DNA of 62,000 bases. It comes from Symsagittifera roscoffensis. Taxonomy: Eukaryota > Xenacoelomorpha > Acoela > Convolutidae. This document shows positions 43,971-55,400 of this stretch, in pieces. How positions within the stretch are numbered: the first letter of the stretch is position 1; each line of letters begins with the position of its first letter. The notes under the pieces were generated by a model. That model had not been told where the DNA came from. It saw only the letters and a program-made list of their open reading frames with translations, and made no database searches. The position numbers and the translations under genes are program-made. The stretch spans positions 19,944,914-20,006,913 of the forward strand of contig NC_087068.1 in assembly GCF_963678635.1 (NCBI RefSeq), in the 5' to 3' direction.

Positions 43971-44285
43971 TGGAACCTGATCTAAACTACATTTTATGAT
44001 TGGATAAATTAGATATTTTACCAATGTAAAGTATTTAATATTAACCAATCATGATCCATCTGACTAACAATCCACTTATTTGTAAGTGCTGAAATTACTT
44101 GTAATTTCAGCACCAGAGAGATTTGAATTTAACTTAGAAGTTAGTTGAACTCTCCCGAGTACTTCAGCAGCCGCAATAAACCAGTATACCCTAGATCTAT
44201 TGAGCCTAGCAGAGACTAGTTAAACAACCTGAGACTAGATAGTATAAGAGTAAGATTAGGATCGGTATTAGACTAAGAAGTTGCA
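43971..44285 (+). repeat. Truncated 3' LTR of element B
   Basis: Matches the first 315 of 410 LTR bases with roughly eight substitutions. It ends at GTTGCA and continues into unrelated sequence, so ~95 bases are missing and no target duplication can be found. Confidence 0.85.
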
Positions 44286-44457
44286 TGTCTCCTCATATTT
44301 TATCAAGAAAAACTTCGAAAACATGCTCCTCTGTCAAAAAACACTGATGAACACCCAATCATTAACTGGATGCTTCTGTGATAAAAGAATGATAAACAAA
44401 GGTGCCACTTATTTCCTTTTCCCGTCACCGAAATTTTATACTACTTGGACATGCTAT

Positions 44458-44856
44458 GAAGAGCGGATTTAGGAGGGGGGGGGTGCGAGGAAGTTCGAGT
44501 TCCTGACGACTCAAAGGTTCTCCCCTTAACTATTTCGATATATCCATTTTCGCATGAGGGAACTTGAATTCTATTGAAGGAGCTTTGACGCCAATATATA
44601 CTAATTTTGAAGGGGATGCGCGCAGAAAAATGGCAGTTTTGGTTCAAAGTTTTCCCAAAAGAGCCTAAATAGCTTTTGTTGGCATGTTTCGTTCAAATTC
44701 TGCCTGTGGTGCAGAAAAGTTGGTCGAAATAGGGTTTTTATAGGGATTTTTGAGAGTTTGGAAAATTAAGTTAGGCGACATAAAAAAAGGTGGATAAAAT
44801 TTTTGAAATTTTTTTGAAAAACTTCACCCCCATAGAAAATCCTAGATGCGCCCCTG
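44458..44856. mobile_element. Probable hAT-like MITE
   Basis: Ends are imperfect inverted repeats: AGCGGATTTAGGAGGGGG on the left, and reverse-complemented CAGGGGCGCATCTAGGA on the right. CAGGGGCG-type ends are typical of hAT elements. The flanks CATGCTAT (44450-44457) and CTTGCGAT (44857-44864) agree at 6 of 8 positions, fitting an 8-bp duplication. No transposase is inside. Confidence 0.45.
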
Positions 44857-44904
44857 CTTGCGATTATGACTAAACGGGTGACTCAGAGAACTAAGTATGA
44901 TGCT

Positions 44905-46150
44905 GATATTACCCTAGCACCTCACTCTTCAATCTTTGTATTTTATCAAATACATCTGAACCAAATTTTGATCCAGTGTCTTGTTTTGTGGCGTGCATGG
45001 TAATTATTGTTGTTGTTGAATTGGATTTTCAGGATTTTTCCTGATGAGACTTCTACCTTAGTTGTTTTTAAACACCTCTCCAAGTGTTTCTGTTTTTGAC
45101 AGTCGCATATACAGTTTTCGTTGAAATGTGTCTTAAAGATTCGCCAGAAATAATTCACCAGTCTTACTTTTAGTCGTTTTTGATTGAAGAATTCAACTTC
45201 TTTGGGTAGATGGTTCGCTAGTTGACAATTTCGAAACGTAAACTCTGTTCTTTGTTCTTCGGTCCTCAGTTTTGGGAGAATAAAATTTGTTGTTCACGAT
45301 CTTTCTTTTCTTTTTATTTCGATGAGTTGAAAATCAATCTGTTCAGGAAGTTTATTATATAGTTTTGATAGATACAGCAGATTCAGTAGTTGAAAGAACA
45401 ATGTTAGGGGTAAACTTTTCGTCTTTGTCATTAATTCTTTGTAGCTCTTTGATTGTTTCGTTTTGTTTGAAAATTATGGGTGTTTGATACAGTTTCAAGA
45501 TACGTTTTTGGAAGTTCTCCAGTTTGTTGATCGGTGATTTCGAGAGTGATACATATAGTGATGCATACGATAGGATTGGGACAAACCCCGATTTATACAC
45601 ACTGGTTTTAGTCAATAAGTATGCCTTGTTTGATACCTTTCGTCTAATGTAACAAAATATTTTATTCGCCTTTTTCAGTTGTTCATCAACGTTATTATTC
45701 CAACTTAGGTTTTTGCTTACTATTGCGCCAAGATCTTTAACTGAGCCTTTCTAGTCCAAGTCTTTCTGAATTCACGTCAAAAGTATTTGCATTTGCGGAT
45801 CCCTAAGCCATCACTGATTTTTTTTCTTGAGGTGATTTTTTTGAGGTCCAAATATGTACTGAGAAAGCTTTATCCAGAGGCCAGGAAGTTGAGATCGTCA
45901 GCGAAGAGCATCGGATAAGAAGTACGGAATACTTCAGGCAGATCATTATCGAAAATGCGAAAATTGGAAAATGCAAAATAAAATAGGCCTAATAATAGAT
46001 CCTTGCGGGACTCCACTTGATATTTGAATATACTCTGATTCCACACTCAAGCGATTATCATCTATAGTTTGAAAGAAGGTTAAAATCTACTTCTGGCTTC
46101 TGTTGGTGTTCGGTAAATGGACAGTAAAAGAGCCGCTAATTTTGTTGACT
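44905..46150 (-). pseudogene. LINE (non-LTR retrotransposon) reverse transcriptase, 3' fragment
   Basis: Read on the minus strand, with several frame breaks: SSGVPQGSI followed by PILFCIF (RT motif 4/5), then NDLPEVFRTSYPMLFADDLNF with the catalytic F-A-D-D, then a thumb-like part KDLGAIVSKNLSWNNNVDEQ, LKKANKIFCYIRRK, and KSGFVPILSYASLYVSLS (45355-45615). A short C-terminal tail ends near 44905. Endonuclease and the N-terminal RT motifs are absent, so the copy is 5'-truncated as LINE insertions usually are. The clade cannot be fixed from this part; Jockey/CR1-like is possible. It is inactive. Confidence 0.8.
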
Positions 46151-48031
46151 TCTGAATGAAGTACGGAATGTTTATGCTTGGGGTGGTTTGAATTAATTCA
46201 AATTTTTAGGTTTTTTGACGAGATTTTGTATACCTTTCAACAATATATTGTTGTCGGGAGCCAAAACTAATAAAACTCATCTCTGATTATTTTTGCAAAA
46301 TTATGGGTGTTTGAGAATTGCTAATTTGCCTAACTTAGCATAATAAACCTGCGATATATTACGTTCTTTAACACACGGACCAAATCTTATTACGCAGTAT
46401 CTAATAGTTTCAAATTGAAATGAGACAAGTCATTTGGTCTTATGATTACGAGACGAAACGCTAAATACATCCTTTGTACTTTACATAGCGTGTACGGGGA
46501 TAACACGAAGAAAAAATGAAGAAAACCCTTGAAAACTGAAGAATTTTATTACCCTTGCGATTAGCAAGGTTGTTGCAGCCGGGTACTAGACGTTTGTTCT
46601 CGTAAACAATTTTGTTCACTGGATGAATCAAGTTGGTGGTCATCTCCAACTCTGTAGTTTCGTCAACTAATAGATAAATATTGAGCGAGTCTGCTTTTCA
46701 AATGCCCGTTCTATTCGAATGTTTTTTGTTGGCTATTAATTTACCAACTCCAATTTTATTTTTTTCCGAATTTTGTTTTTTTTTTGTCTCGTTTCTTTTT
46801 ATTTGACTTAAAGGTTTCAGCTATTTTGTATTGGCTTAGTGGCATTGTTTTGAGTCGTTTGATGAGCAAAAGAAGCTTTTTATTTAAATTTTAAAACACT
46901 GACCTTTCTTAGCGAATACCTGTGCCATAATGACGGCCATTGGCATCATTTCAGATAACACAAAAAAGGCAGATGCTGTTTAACTTTATTAAAAATGCAA
47001 AAATCAAATGTTTCAATCAGTTTCTAATTAGTTGGTTCCGTTTCCGGATTTGAGCACCCATTTTTACCCTGGGGCAATAAATCGATTGATAAGATCTAAT
47101 TATAAAAAGAATATTAGACTGCTTATATCAGGGCATCGCCCTGAATGTTGCGACTTTGATTTCTCTAGAGTATATTTCGGACTAAAAATGATGAAAATTT
47201 TTTATAAAATGAAAAAAAAACACCGAGAGCAAAAATAATCTGCCATTTCCTTCAAACGTCCTGAGCACCAGTCGAATTATTTTCTTAGTGGGTTTGTTTC
47301 CGGTTGTTGAGATGCATGGTTTTAAATTTAAACTGTTATCCCCCCCCCCCCCCTCCAAAAAAGTTAATACGGGCAGTTTCTGATATTCGAGCCCATTGCA
47401 GTTGGGTATATTTACGATTCGCAAGTATGTCGTAACCGGGTACTTTGGAAAGAAATTGTCAAAAAGAAACACTGCCCATGCAGTGACTCTTCAATGTGTT
47501 AATCCTATGATGGAAAATTCATTATTGTAGTTTAATTACAAACTTGGATTTGTAGTTTTTCTAAGATTCTTTTCGAAATTAATCTATGCTCAAAAAATTG
47601 GACAAACTGTATTTTCTTAAGCAACCGGGACGACCGAGACTCAAAGCTGACATGCAGCAACGTCAAAAGAATGATAACCCAAAAATGTACGATATTTTTT
47701 CTTAAATTTTTTAAACCAACATTTTGTTGGTATGTCACATCCCAAGTTGAAGTGCGTGCTGAAATATCATTTTGAAAATTGGCATCGCAAAAAATCTGAA
47801 TTGATGATATGAGTTAGATCTAGAACATGTGGAGCCGAAGAGCCTTCAGAAATGATCCTAAAATGCTTAAATCGCAAGCTGTAACAATTTCTTTGCTAAA
47901 CAATATCCAAACTCGCATTAAAATTTCAGCTACGATTCAAATAATTGTACTCTTTGATCTTTAATCTTTCTAAAGTACACCATAACACTTGAAAATTAAA
48001 AACAACCTTTTCTTGACAAGTTTTTGAAGTT
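46151..48031. other. Intergenic region, no gene recognised
   Basis: AT-rich. It contains a C run of about 13 at 47340-47353 and, near 46550-46680, a stretch resembling the one at 55255-55330 (GGG-AC-AG...TTCTCGT-AAC...TTCAC), possibly an old repeat copy. Short frames on both strands show no family resemblance. The promoter of the GT92 gene should lie in its last few hundred bases, but no core element is obvious. Confidence 0.45.
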
Positions 48032-49486
48032 ATGACGTTAAATCGGTACATGAGTAGCCTGACAACAAAATGTATATTATTAAATTTAACAGTTTTTGTT
48101 CTAATTACTGTTTTTATTTCCTATGACGTAATCCATATTGCTCAAAGAATAGTGGTAACTTACAAAAACTATCAAGAATTTAATGACAACCTAGAATCTG
48201 ATTGGGAAATGGCAAAAATACTGGTACAATTTTCGGACCATGACAAAAATCTTCAGAAACAAGAAGTCAAGTTAAAAGACAATAAAACAGAGACTATTTT
48301 TATTTGGCGAGCCATTTGCGATGAACGCGTCGGGGCGATGAAATTAGTCATGGTTTTTATTTACACATTATCGAATAACATAGATTTCGATCAGTACAAT
48401 AAAAATTTAAAGTGTTTAATAAATGGTGAGCTATCTCCTGATTTCAACAACACCTTTATACATTACGACGAGCCTGGATGTTTTGTATTTTGCCCATTTG
48501 AACAAAATTTGAGCTGTCCCGAAAGAGTCTCGATACAATTTGGCAACCAGGCTGTAACCAATGAGGTTGTAATCGAACGTCAGTACAAAAAGAGAGAACT
48601 TCGAACTGAGTTGAAAAAATTGTCATTAACTCTTTGTTTGCCGGCCATTACGAAATCTATGGATCTATTTGAGCCATACAGACTTACGGATTATTTCGAA
48701 TATCAGCGTCTAGCGGGCGTTAATCGGGTACTGCTTGCGGAACTGAACGATAACTTTTATAATTTCACTTTGAATGAAAAGTCTTCAAAAATCCTGCAAT
48801 TTTACAAAGACAACGGTTTTTTGGTAACTTACGGAGTTTCACTCATGGATAACAAACGTAACTTATACCGTCTCAGTGATATCACTAAAAGAGCTCAATT
48901 TACTTATTGCATGGTCAAAACTGCTTTGATTAGTGATTACGTAATCGTTCACGACTTTGACGAGTTTGTTGGTTTCAACAGTGACCTCTACAAAAACCTC
49001 CCGGATGCAATTTCGGTCGCCGCAGACAAAAATTACACGTATTCGTCATTTTTTCTTAGAGACGAACCTATTGCAAGAAATTGTAATTTCACCAAGGAAA
49101 TTAAAGGAGCTTCAAACTTTGTGCAACTGAAGTCAAATCTGTTTTTGCGGAAGAGTTTCAATATGGGCAAATCAATACATTCGAGTCAGACGTGTCAAAT
49201 AGCATGGCATCATCACTGCTCTTTGAGAAGAAATGAAAATTCATTCTCTGAATTTGCAAAAAATTATTCTGCTGTTCCGGTTGAGAAATTTTCGACATAT
49301 ATAGATTTGCATTCAAAAAAGGGAACTAACATAATGAGAAGTATTCACAATAAAATTGTATTTCAAGACAAGAACTTAGAGGAAGTTTGTCATCCGAACC
49401 AAACTGAAAAGTTAGATTGGATTATTAATTTGGCAGAAAAACTCTTGAAAAACAGTTTGAAAGTGCTGGAAAATGTAAAAGTCTAA
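48032..49486 (+). CDS. Glycosyltransferase family 92 (DUF23-like), type II membrane protein
   Basis: 484 codons, one exon. Residues ~14-34 form a single hydrophobic anchor (CILLNLTVFVLITVFISYDV) after a short basic N-terminus, giving Golgi type II topology. The family signature follows: LTLCLPAITKSMDLFEPYRL, YFEYQRLAGVNRVLLAEL, then DYVIVHDFDEFVGF with the D-x-D at residues ~308-310 for metal and nucleotide-sugar binding, and a late SQTCQIAWHHHC segment. GT92 enzymes known from animals and plants add galactose to glycans such as core fucose or pectin; the acceptor here cannot be predicted. Several N-x-S/T sites and paired cysteines fit a lumenal domain. ATG 48032 is chosen because it directly precedes the anchor. 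No lesion is visible, so it is probably the only complete host gene in the window. Confidence 0.85.
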   Translation: MTLNRYMSSLTTKCILLNLTVFVLITVFISYDVIHIAQRIVVTYKNYQEFNDNLESDWEMAKILVQFSDHDKNLQKQEVKLKDNKTETIFIWRAICDERVGAMKLVMVFIYTLSNNIDFDQYNKNLKCLINGELSPDFNNTFIHYDEPGCFVFCPFEQNLSCPERVSIQFGNQAVTNEVVIERQYKKRELRTELKKLSLTLCLPAITKSMDLFEPYRLTDYFEYQRLAGVNRVLLAELNDNFYNFTLNEKSSKILQFYKDNGFLVTYGVSLMDNKRNLYRLSDITKRAQFTYCMVKTALISDYVIVHDFDEFVGFNSDLYKNLPDAISVAADKNYTYSSFFLRDEPIARNCNFTKEIKGASNFVQLKSNLFLRKSFNMGKSIHSSQTCQIAWHHHCSLRRNENSFSEFAKNYSAVPVEKFSTYIDLHSKKGTNIMRSIHNKIVFQDKNLEEVCHPNQTEKLDWIINLAEKLLKNSLKVLENVKV

Positions 49487-49629
49487 CTATGATTATAATA
49501 ATTTTCGGTGGTAAAGAAATGTCAGTTTTTATTATGATTATTTAAATAAAAAATCATCTATTTCGGTGTTGTAGTTTTACATTATTAGGTATGTGTAAAG
49601 TGAATTTGCTGCTATTAAGCTGTCATTAT

Positions 49630-49776
49630 TGTCATACCAGCGGTGTATGATCGTGTCTGATACTCAATCCGAACGAATTGATAAACGAGGTCTCATGCGT
49701 AAGCGAGCTAAAACAACTGAGTTATGAAACCATTTATTGTCGTCTGAGCTTTAGCTCGTATTCTTAACAGTTAACA
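49630..49776 (-). repeat. 3' LTR of element C
   Basis: 147 bp, TG...CA on the minus strand, with AATAAA (reads CAATAAATGG) inside; a purine stretch (AGAAACAAAGA) abuts it on the internal side and may be the polypurine tract. Confidence 0.8.
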
Positions 49777-49823
49777 TCTTTGTTTCTCGTGTTATTTATT
49801 CGTCGCTTCGTCTTCCTTTTCAT

Positions 49824-50921
49824 TTATGTTAATCTCTGATTCGCCCCTTTTCTTGTTGGTAAATAATATCTCCGTCTTGTCCTTAACTGGGAAATCAGAT
49901 CGATGATATCTGCCTTGTCTTGATTTTTGTCTTTGTTCTTATGGCTGATTGCCTCGAGGAACTTCATGCATGCATGGTACTCTGGTGTTTCGTCAGTGAA
50001 ACCCATTTCCTGGATCAGTGATTTTAAGCTTGGCTTTGTGGGTGATGGCGTCTTGTCTGGTGGCGAATCGATGTTGAATTGGATCCTTTTTTGGATTAGC
50101 TTTCATTGTATCGTTGTGGTGATGGGCATGGGGTTTCCTAGTGCGTGTGCCAATGCTGACTGGCTGGTGCGTACCAATTTTCTGATCGGTTTGGTGGGTA
50201 CTGTTGGGGCTGTGCGTTTTGGCTTAGCCGTTTCGGCGACGGTGGCGAATTTTCAGATATTGTCGAAGACTGTTCTTCGTCTTCTTCTCCGCTGGATGAA
50301 TTTTTCTCGGGAGTCCTGGTTGATTTTGTGTTGGACTTTTCCTCCGTTCGGAGGCTCATTCCACGTGTGGGTTGCGTTTTGTGTGTAGGTGGGCCGCCAG
50401 TACTTTTTCCTGTGAGCTTTGTCCTTCTCTTAGTTGGACTGCTCTGCTGTCCTATGGCCTGCTTTTTTTCTGGTTAGTAGCTCAGGTAGACCCGTTGCTT
50501 CATCTTCCTTGAACATCGGATGTTGTGGGCGTTAGGCTGCTCGATGTCTAAGAAACGTAGACAAGGTCGGGATCTCCACGCGGATTTGTACGCCACATAA
50601 TCACTTAGCCTTGAGGGTCTGCAAGGCCCAGATATTAAAGGATTAAGAACATATGCAAATCCACTATTCGTCAAAATCACTTTTTTTTAAATTAACTTAT
50701 TCTTATCTAATGCTATCGCTCGTCTGATTTTCACACCTGGTGTTTGATGTTGTTGTTTTGATGAGGGTGTTAAGTCCGCTGGTTGGAGAGGTTGTGTCGG
50801 GCGTCGTTTTATCGCGACTTTGGCCTCCGATCATCTCTACAAGTCGTGCATAGTCTCGGCTGGTAGTGGCGGTTGTGTAATTTTTTTCCGATCTAAACAT
50901 GCGTTTTTTGCACTTTCCCAA
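49824..50921 (-). pseudogene. Element C: 3' coding remnants after integrase
   Basis: Broken minus-strand frames (50703-50921, 50138-50359, 49824-50006) with hydrophilic Ser/Thr/Lys/Glu-rich sequence such as SSSGEEDEEQSS. They follow the integrase core and probably are its C-terminal tail or a post-pol region. No domain is recognised. Confidence 0.4.
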
Positions 50922-50934
50922 ACCATATTGTTTC

Positions 50935-52041
50935 GAGAGCTATTTGTTGCTAAGATTGAAAGAGGAGTATTTGGTTTTCTATCTATATGTGCTTCACATT
51001 GTGGGATTTTAATTACCCCGTGTGGCGTGATTCATAGTGTTTTTATAATTTTGGCTACGTCCGAAGCTAATTTATACGGTGGATTGTTTTGATCTATTCT
51101 TGTTACCCCTAATCTACGTTTTAATGTTTGAATCATTCGTTCTACTACTCCTTTTGATCTATGGTCGTCTACCGGTGCGAAAAGTTTGTTAATGGTTTTA
51201 TGTTATTTCTGTTGCAGAAAATATGGAAGTTTTTGGGCCCTGAGTGTTTGTGCTTGGTCATATCTTAATCTTCGGGGTACCCCATTGTTTGAGATGTACC
51301 TTTGCATAAGTTTTATGGCAATGTCTGCTGTTGTGTTTGAGATTACTTTTGCTGTGGAGAATTTTAACTATTTATCTATTGCAACCAAATTGTATGCCTC
51401 CTTATTGAGTTCATCAGGGAGGGGCCCGACAAAGACTAATTGAATTTCTTCGTTTGGTTCTACCACTGGATCCATTTAAAACGAGTGTTGTTTTCCTATT
51501 ATTGGTTGAAGGTTTTTATTTTTTTCCATGCCATCTGTGCCATCTGGACTAAAGAGCGATGTATGTACGGGAACTAAACATGTTGGCACAGATCCAACAT
51601 AGCTGCTGATCCCTCGTGCATTAGATGTATGCTGTCTAACGCTGTTTGCCGTAGTTGCATCGGGATGACTATTCGTTCATCGACCAGTAGAAAGTCTTCT
51701 CGCACATGTAGTCTATCCCAATTGTTGAACCAGTATTGCCCGTATGAAGTTTTGATGGTCTCTTAGTCTCGTTTCTTGACGAAGTTGAGGATTGGTCGCA
51801 TGTTTCGATCTTTCTTGCTGGTGGCGGCGATGAATCGGACTCCGAGAACTTTCTTTAATTTTCCACGAAACAGGGGATTGTCCTCTTCCAATTCGGTGTG
51901 CTTACCCTGTTCGACTGTGGCGACGAACTTCTCTGTGATCAGGTTGTGACTGGCCTCTAATTGTATCTGCTGCAATTTTGTCATGGTGGGTGGTTCGATA
52001 TTTGGGGTGAGTTCCCCTTGGCTGCATTGTGTTGGATCCAC
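50935..52041 (-). pseudogene. Element C: integrase region with stops
   Basis: From 52041 downward the minus strand reads an RNase H-integrase connector (DNPLFRGKLKKVLGVRF), then LHVREDFLLVDERIVIP and an H...H...C...C zinc region (HLMHEGSAAMLDLCQ). The catalytic core follows with YNLVAIDK, NNGVPRRLRYDQAQ and KGVVERMIQTLKRRLG, and GVIKIPQCEAHIDRKP near the end. In-frame stops interrupt it at least three times, and the T-D-N-G motif is replaced by YDQA, so it is dead. Confidence 0.75.
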
Positions 52042-52053
52042 GCGGCCTACGCA

Positions 52054-52905
52054 TTACTCATGTACTTCGATGGAGAGTTCGGTTTGTGTGAATGCTGGGA
52101 TCGTGAGGTCTTCTGTTTGCCATGATTGGGTAGTGATCTTCTTTAGTGTTGATGTCGATTGAGTTGGTGTCTGGCGAGTTGTCGCTGAAAACAATTTTTT
52201 GGGAAGAGTTATTATTTTTAGGTTGGGATGTGAGTAGCTCCCGCGCATCTTTGACTCCTGTTGGCGGAGGCGTAGTTGTTGATTGCGATTTTGTTGTTGA
52301 TGTCCGTCTGTTGTTTGTGGATGTTTTTCGCTTACGCCAACGTGGATCGGTCAAGCTCTCCTCCCGATTTAATGTGCCGTGCTCCTGCGTTTCGCTCCTG
52401 CTTCTTCAGTCGAGTGGTTATATCGTCAGCGAGGAAACCACCTTTAACTTTTTAAATCATTCCGACATCCCATTTCGTTTTGATCACCCGGATAAATTTT
52501 TCTAGAGTGTTGGTTACAATTTGTGCTGACTGAATTTGAGCTTGACTGAATTTGAGCTGGTTTTGTGCAAAACTGATTTGATTTGAATGTTCGAGAATGA
52601 GCGCTTTCGAAATGTGCGGAATATTTGAGGTTTAGTCCAGATTTTGGCGTTCTTTTATTTTCCACGCGCTTTGTGATCAGCCGATATGGTGCTCTGTTCT
52701 GATTGGCTAGATTGTTCAGTATGATGTTGTCAATCATCTCAAGATTGTTTAGGAATGAGTTAATTGATGCTACTACAAATTTTCGTCATACGCGCCTGGG
52801 GGTATTGCTAATTCAACCGGATTACGCGACATATAGTCTATTAGTCCCATTTTATTCCCCGCCAAGTGTTTAATGTCAAAGTTAAAGGGAATTAGCCGGT
52901 CAATC
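52054..52905 (-). other. Element C: internal segment without clear domain
   Basis: Several overlapping minus-strand frames (52054-52354, 52444-52737), rich in Thr, Ser, Asn and Lys, lie between the RNase H and integrase fragments. They may be connector or inserted sequence; none can be assigned. Confidence 0.35.
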
Positions 52906-52912
52906 CATCAGG

Positions 52913-53350
52913 TTAGCCTGCTTTGGCTGTTTTTGATTTTTTGCTTGCGTTTGATGCGCTGATCAAAGCTTGATTTTCTGTAATGAAGGTAAAGTTTTTG
53001 CCGTATAGATCATATTTGAAATGTTCGATGGCCCAAGCTACCCCAAGTAATTCAAGCTCGTTAACAGAGTACTTTTCTTCTAAGGAATTTAGGAAACGTG
53101 ACACATAGGCTATGGCCTCCCAACTTTCCGGATAAAAGTGGTCTAATGCGGCCCCTAGTCCAGATTTGGATGTGTTGCAGACCACGGGGGTATCTAGGTT
53201 TTGGTCAAAATGTTTATTTTGGGTTATGTCTGAACTTAATTTTAGGTCGTTTTTGAATGCTATATTGTGTTCAGGTTTCCACTCAAGTGGCCTAATCTTT
53301 TCTGACAAATCTCTTGCGGTGTCTTTCGATGGATTATATTTGAATATCAT
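52913..53350 (-). pseudogene. Element C: RT end and RNase H domain
   Basis: 145 codons: the tail of the RT connection (EKIRPLEWKPEHNIAF) and an RNase H of Ty3/Gypsy type: VVCNTSKSGLGAAL, WEAIAYVSRFLNSLEEKYSVNELELLGVAWAIEHFKYDLYG. The first Asp of the D-A-S motif is N (CNTSKSG) and the T-D-x-x-A motif reads TENQAL, so catalytic residues are lost. The RT fingers and palm (YxDD) are not found upstream, pointing to an internal deletion. Confidence 0.75.
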
Positions 53351-53547
53351 TGATTTGTCATTTTACTATAGTCGAAGAGCTGTTTTTTCTTTAATATAAT
53401 CCTATAATCGAATCGGCGATGGCGAATATGGCCTCCGTCCTTGTCTTCAATCTTACCGTTGAGGTCATCTTCAGTCAAGTTGGCTGATATCTTTACTTCG
53501 AACGCTTCAGATATTGCCATAAATGACAATTTATTCAATTGGAATTC

Positions 53548-54774
53548 TTACCATCCATCAGTGGACGTGAATTCGGCAAACGCAACCGGATCATTTTCCG
53601 TCATTTCGTTTAAAAACACAACTGGATCATTTACCGTCCTTTTGTTTACATCTTCCATTTCTTCTTGTTGTTCTTCGTTCCTGTCCTCTCGGTAGTTGAC
53701 GCCAGTAGATCTACATACTTTTGCAAAATGGTCCTGTTTGGCGAAGTTTGGCGTTTGCTTGGCGGGATTGTAAGTGGTTTGTGCCGAATTGTCTGCCGTA
53801 CTTATAACATTGCTTTTTTTGTAGATTGTAGTGGGATTGTTGTTGTTGACCCCTTGTGTTTTGTGTTCCGCCTGTGCCATACGGTCTACCATGGAATCCG
53901 CCGCGACCTCTTGGTGGATATTGGTTGTTTGTGTAATTACCTCTACCTCGCAAGTTAATGTAAAGTACCGGTTCTTGTTTTAATGGTGTTGTTGATGGTC
54001 CTCTAAATGGATTTGTTTTCGTAGCTTGGCTGTGTTCGATTCCTTTTTCTCGGCGAATTGCATATTCAAATACATCTTGATGACTCCGCGGTTCGGCTAA
54101 AAGCTCTTCCTTGACTTTCTCATTGTGCATGTTAGCAGTAAACATGTCTCTAACCCTTTCATCTTCTCGATCTCCGCAATCGGCTCGCGAAGCTAATTCG
54201 ACCAGGTCCGCGTGGAATTGCTCTAAGCTTTCGTTTTTCTTTTGTTTTCTACAAATAAAGTTGTACCGTTCGAACGCTATAATCCTTGTTGTCACGAAAT
54301 TATCTTCTAATAATGTCATGAGCTCTTTTGTCGAGATGCTGTGCAAGTTGAGGCTTGGCCTCTTTTGTTGAACCTGGCGTTGTCCATCCGCGCCTAGACA
54401 TAGAGATTAATAATTGCGGACTAATGCATCAGCCTCGTCCCAAGGAAAAGAGTTACACAGTACGCCTCTTTCCCTCGGTTTTTGAGCTGGGTTTTCTCAA
54501 CCGACTGGCTTCTCTTGGTTCCCTACATCGCAATTTTTTTTTCTGTGCCTCCGTATCACCAGTAATTTCGACTTCATTAATGGGTTCTGCGGGTTTGAAT
54601 TAGTGCAGATTCAGCTCTTAGTAAGTTTCGTACCTTGATTCTATCTTTTGCAAACACCGCCGCCTCGTGTATTGCTGCACATTTAGACCACTCTAATGGT
54701 GGTTCAGCTGACGCCTTCTCCCAAAATGGATTAATAGTCAACGGGTTTTTCGAATGTCCTGCAGGCTGCGGCAT
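53548..54774 (-). pseudogene. gag: Element C: Gag with degenerate zinc knuckles and start of protease region
   Basis: Starts in MPQPAGHSKNPLTINPFW (54577-54774), then after a frame change the capsid-like part TKELMTLLEDNFVTTRIIAFERYNF, RKQKKNESLEQFHADLVELA and an RG-rich stretch (53711-54346). Zinc-knuckle-like sequences (KKQCYKYGRQFGTNH, then QDHFAKVCRS in another frame) have lost cysteines. The pattern is that of a Gypsy-type Gag, disabled by frame changes. Confidence 0.7.
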
Positions 54775-54919
54775 GTCATACCGCGGTGTATGATCGTGTC
54801 TGATACTAAATCCGAACGGATTGATAAACGAGGTCTGATTGGTAAGCGAGATAAAACAACTGAGTTATGAAACCATTTATTGTCGTCTGATCTTTAGCTC
54901 GTATTCTTTACACTTAACA
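54774..54919 (-). repeat. 5' LTR of element C
   Basis: 146 bp, TG...CA on the minus strand, about ten differences from the other LTR, indicating an old insertion compared with element A. Confidence 0.8.
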
Positions 54920-55309
54920 TCTTTACAAGTTCAATCGACGAAACAGAAAGGTTTACTCATCATAGTGAGTTTATATTTACAAAACTGATTACGTTTGTCA
55001 ATCCGTGCCAGAGAATAATTATATCACAGTTGTTAAAAGCGGTTTTTACAAGAGTATTTGGCTGTTTTCTGCCAATCTAGTTTTCTACCAATCTTTTTTG
55101 CATCAGTTGTTTGAGCAAAATTTCCGAAAAAAAATCTGAATAACTTTTCTTTTTTTTTCAAATTTTTAAAAAATTACGCTCACTCTTAAAAATTAAAACA
55201 TTGCTCAAATGAAAATTATTTTTCAATTGATTGATAAATTTTGCGAGAGGAAGTGTCTTGTAATCGGGAACCAGAATTTTTTTCTCGTTAACCACTTTTT
55301 TCACAAGTA

Positions 55310-55400
55310 ATTGAGTTTGTGATGCGGTCGCCTCTGCAACCTAAGGTCCGGGGTACAAGTCCAAGCCGTACTCCGTTTTTCTATTTTTGAAATTGAAGTG
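55310..55400 (+). repeat. tRNA-derived SINE-like copy (degenerate)
   Basis: GATGCGGTCGCCTCTGCAAC followed by GGTCCGGGGTACAAGTCC resembles a tRNA D-arm, anticodon and T-arm; the B box differs at one position from GGTTCRANNCC. It is not a functional tRNA because the acceptor stem does not close. Confidence 0.4.

Larger units (their letters stand above)
37627..44285 (+). mobile_element. Element B: 5'-truncated relative of element A
   Basis: Matches element A from about 13238 to 19676: end of the ATG-less ORF, env, post-env ORF, 3' noncoding region and part of the LTR. Gag, pol and the 5' LTR are absent. Coding parts differ by scattered, largely synonymous changes, and the LTR by roughly eight bases in 315, so B is a separate family member, not a duplicate of the A insertion. 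Its 5' end is the inverted junction described above; its 3' end is a cut LTR. Confidence 0.9.
49630..54919 (-). mobile_element. Element C: decayed Ty3/Gypsy element, minus strand
   Basis: Two direct repeats of ~146 bp (49630-49776 and 54774-54919), about 93% alike, begin TGTTAA and end ATGACA on the minus strand. Between them, on the minus strand, lie Gag, RNase H and integrase remnants in that order. The RT core is largely missing and many frames are broken. No env is seen. No matching target duplication was found (TTAT versus TCTT). Confidence 0.88.
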
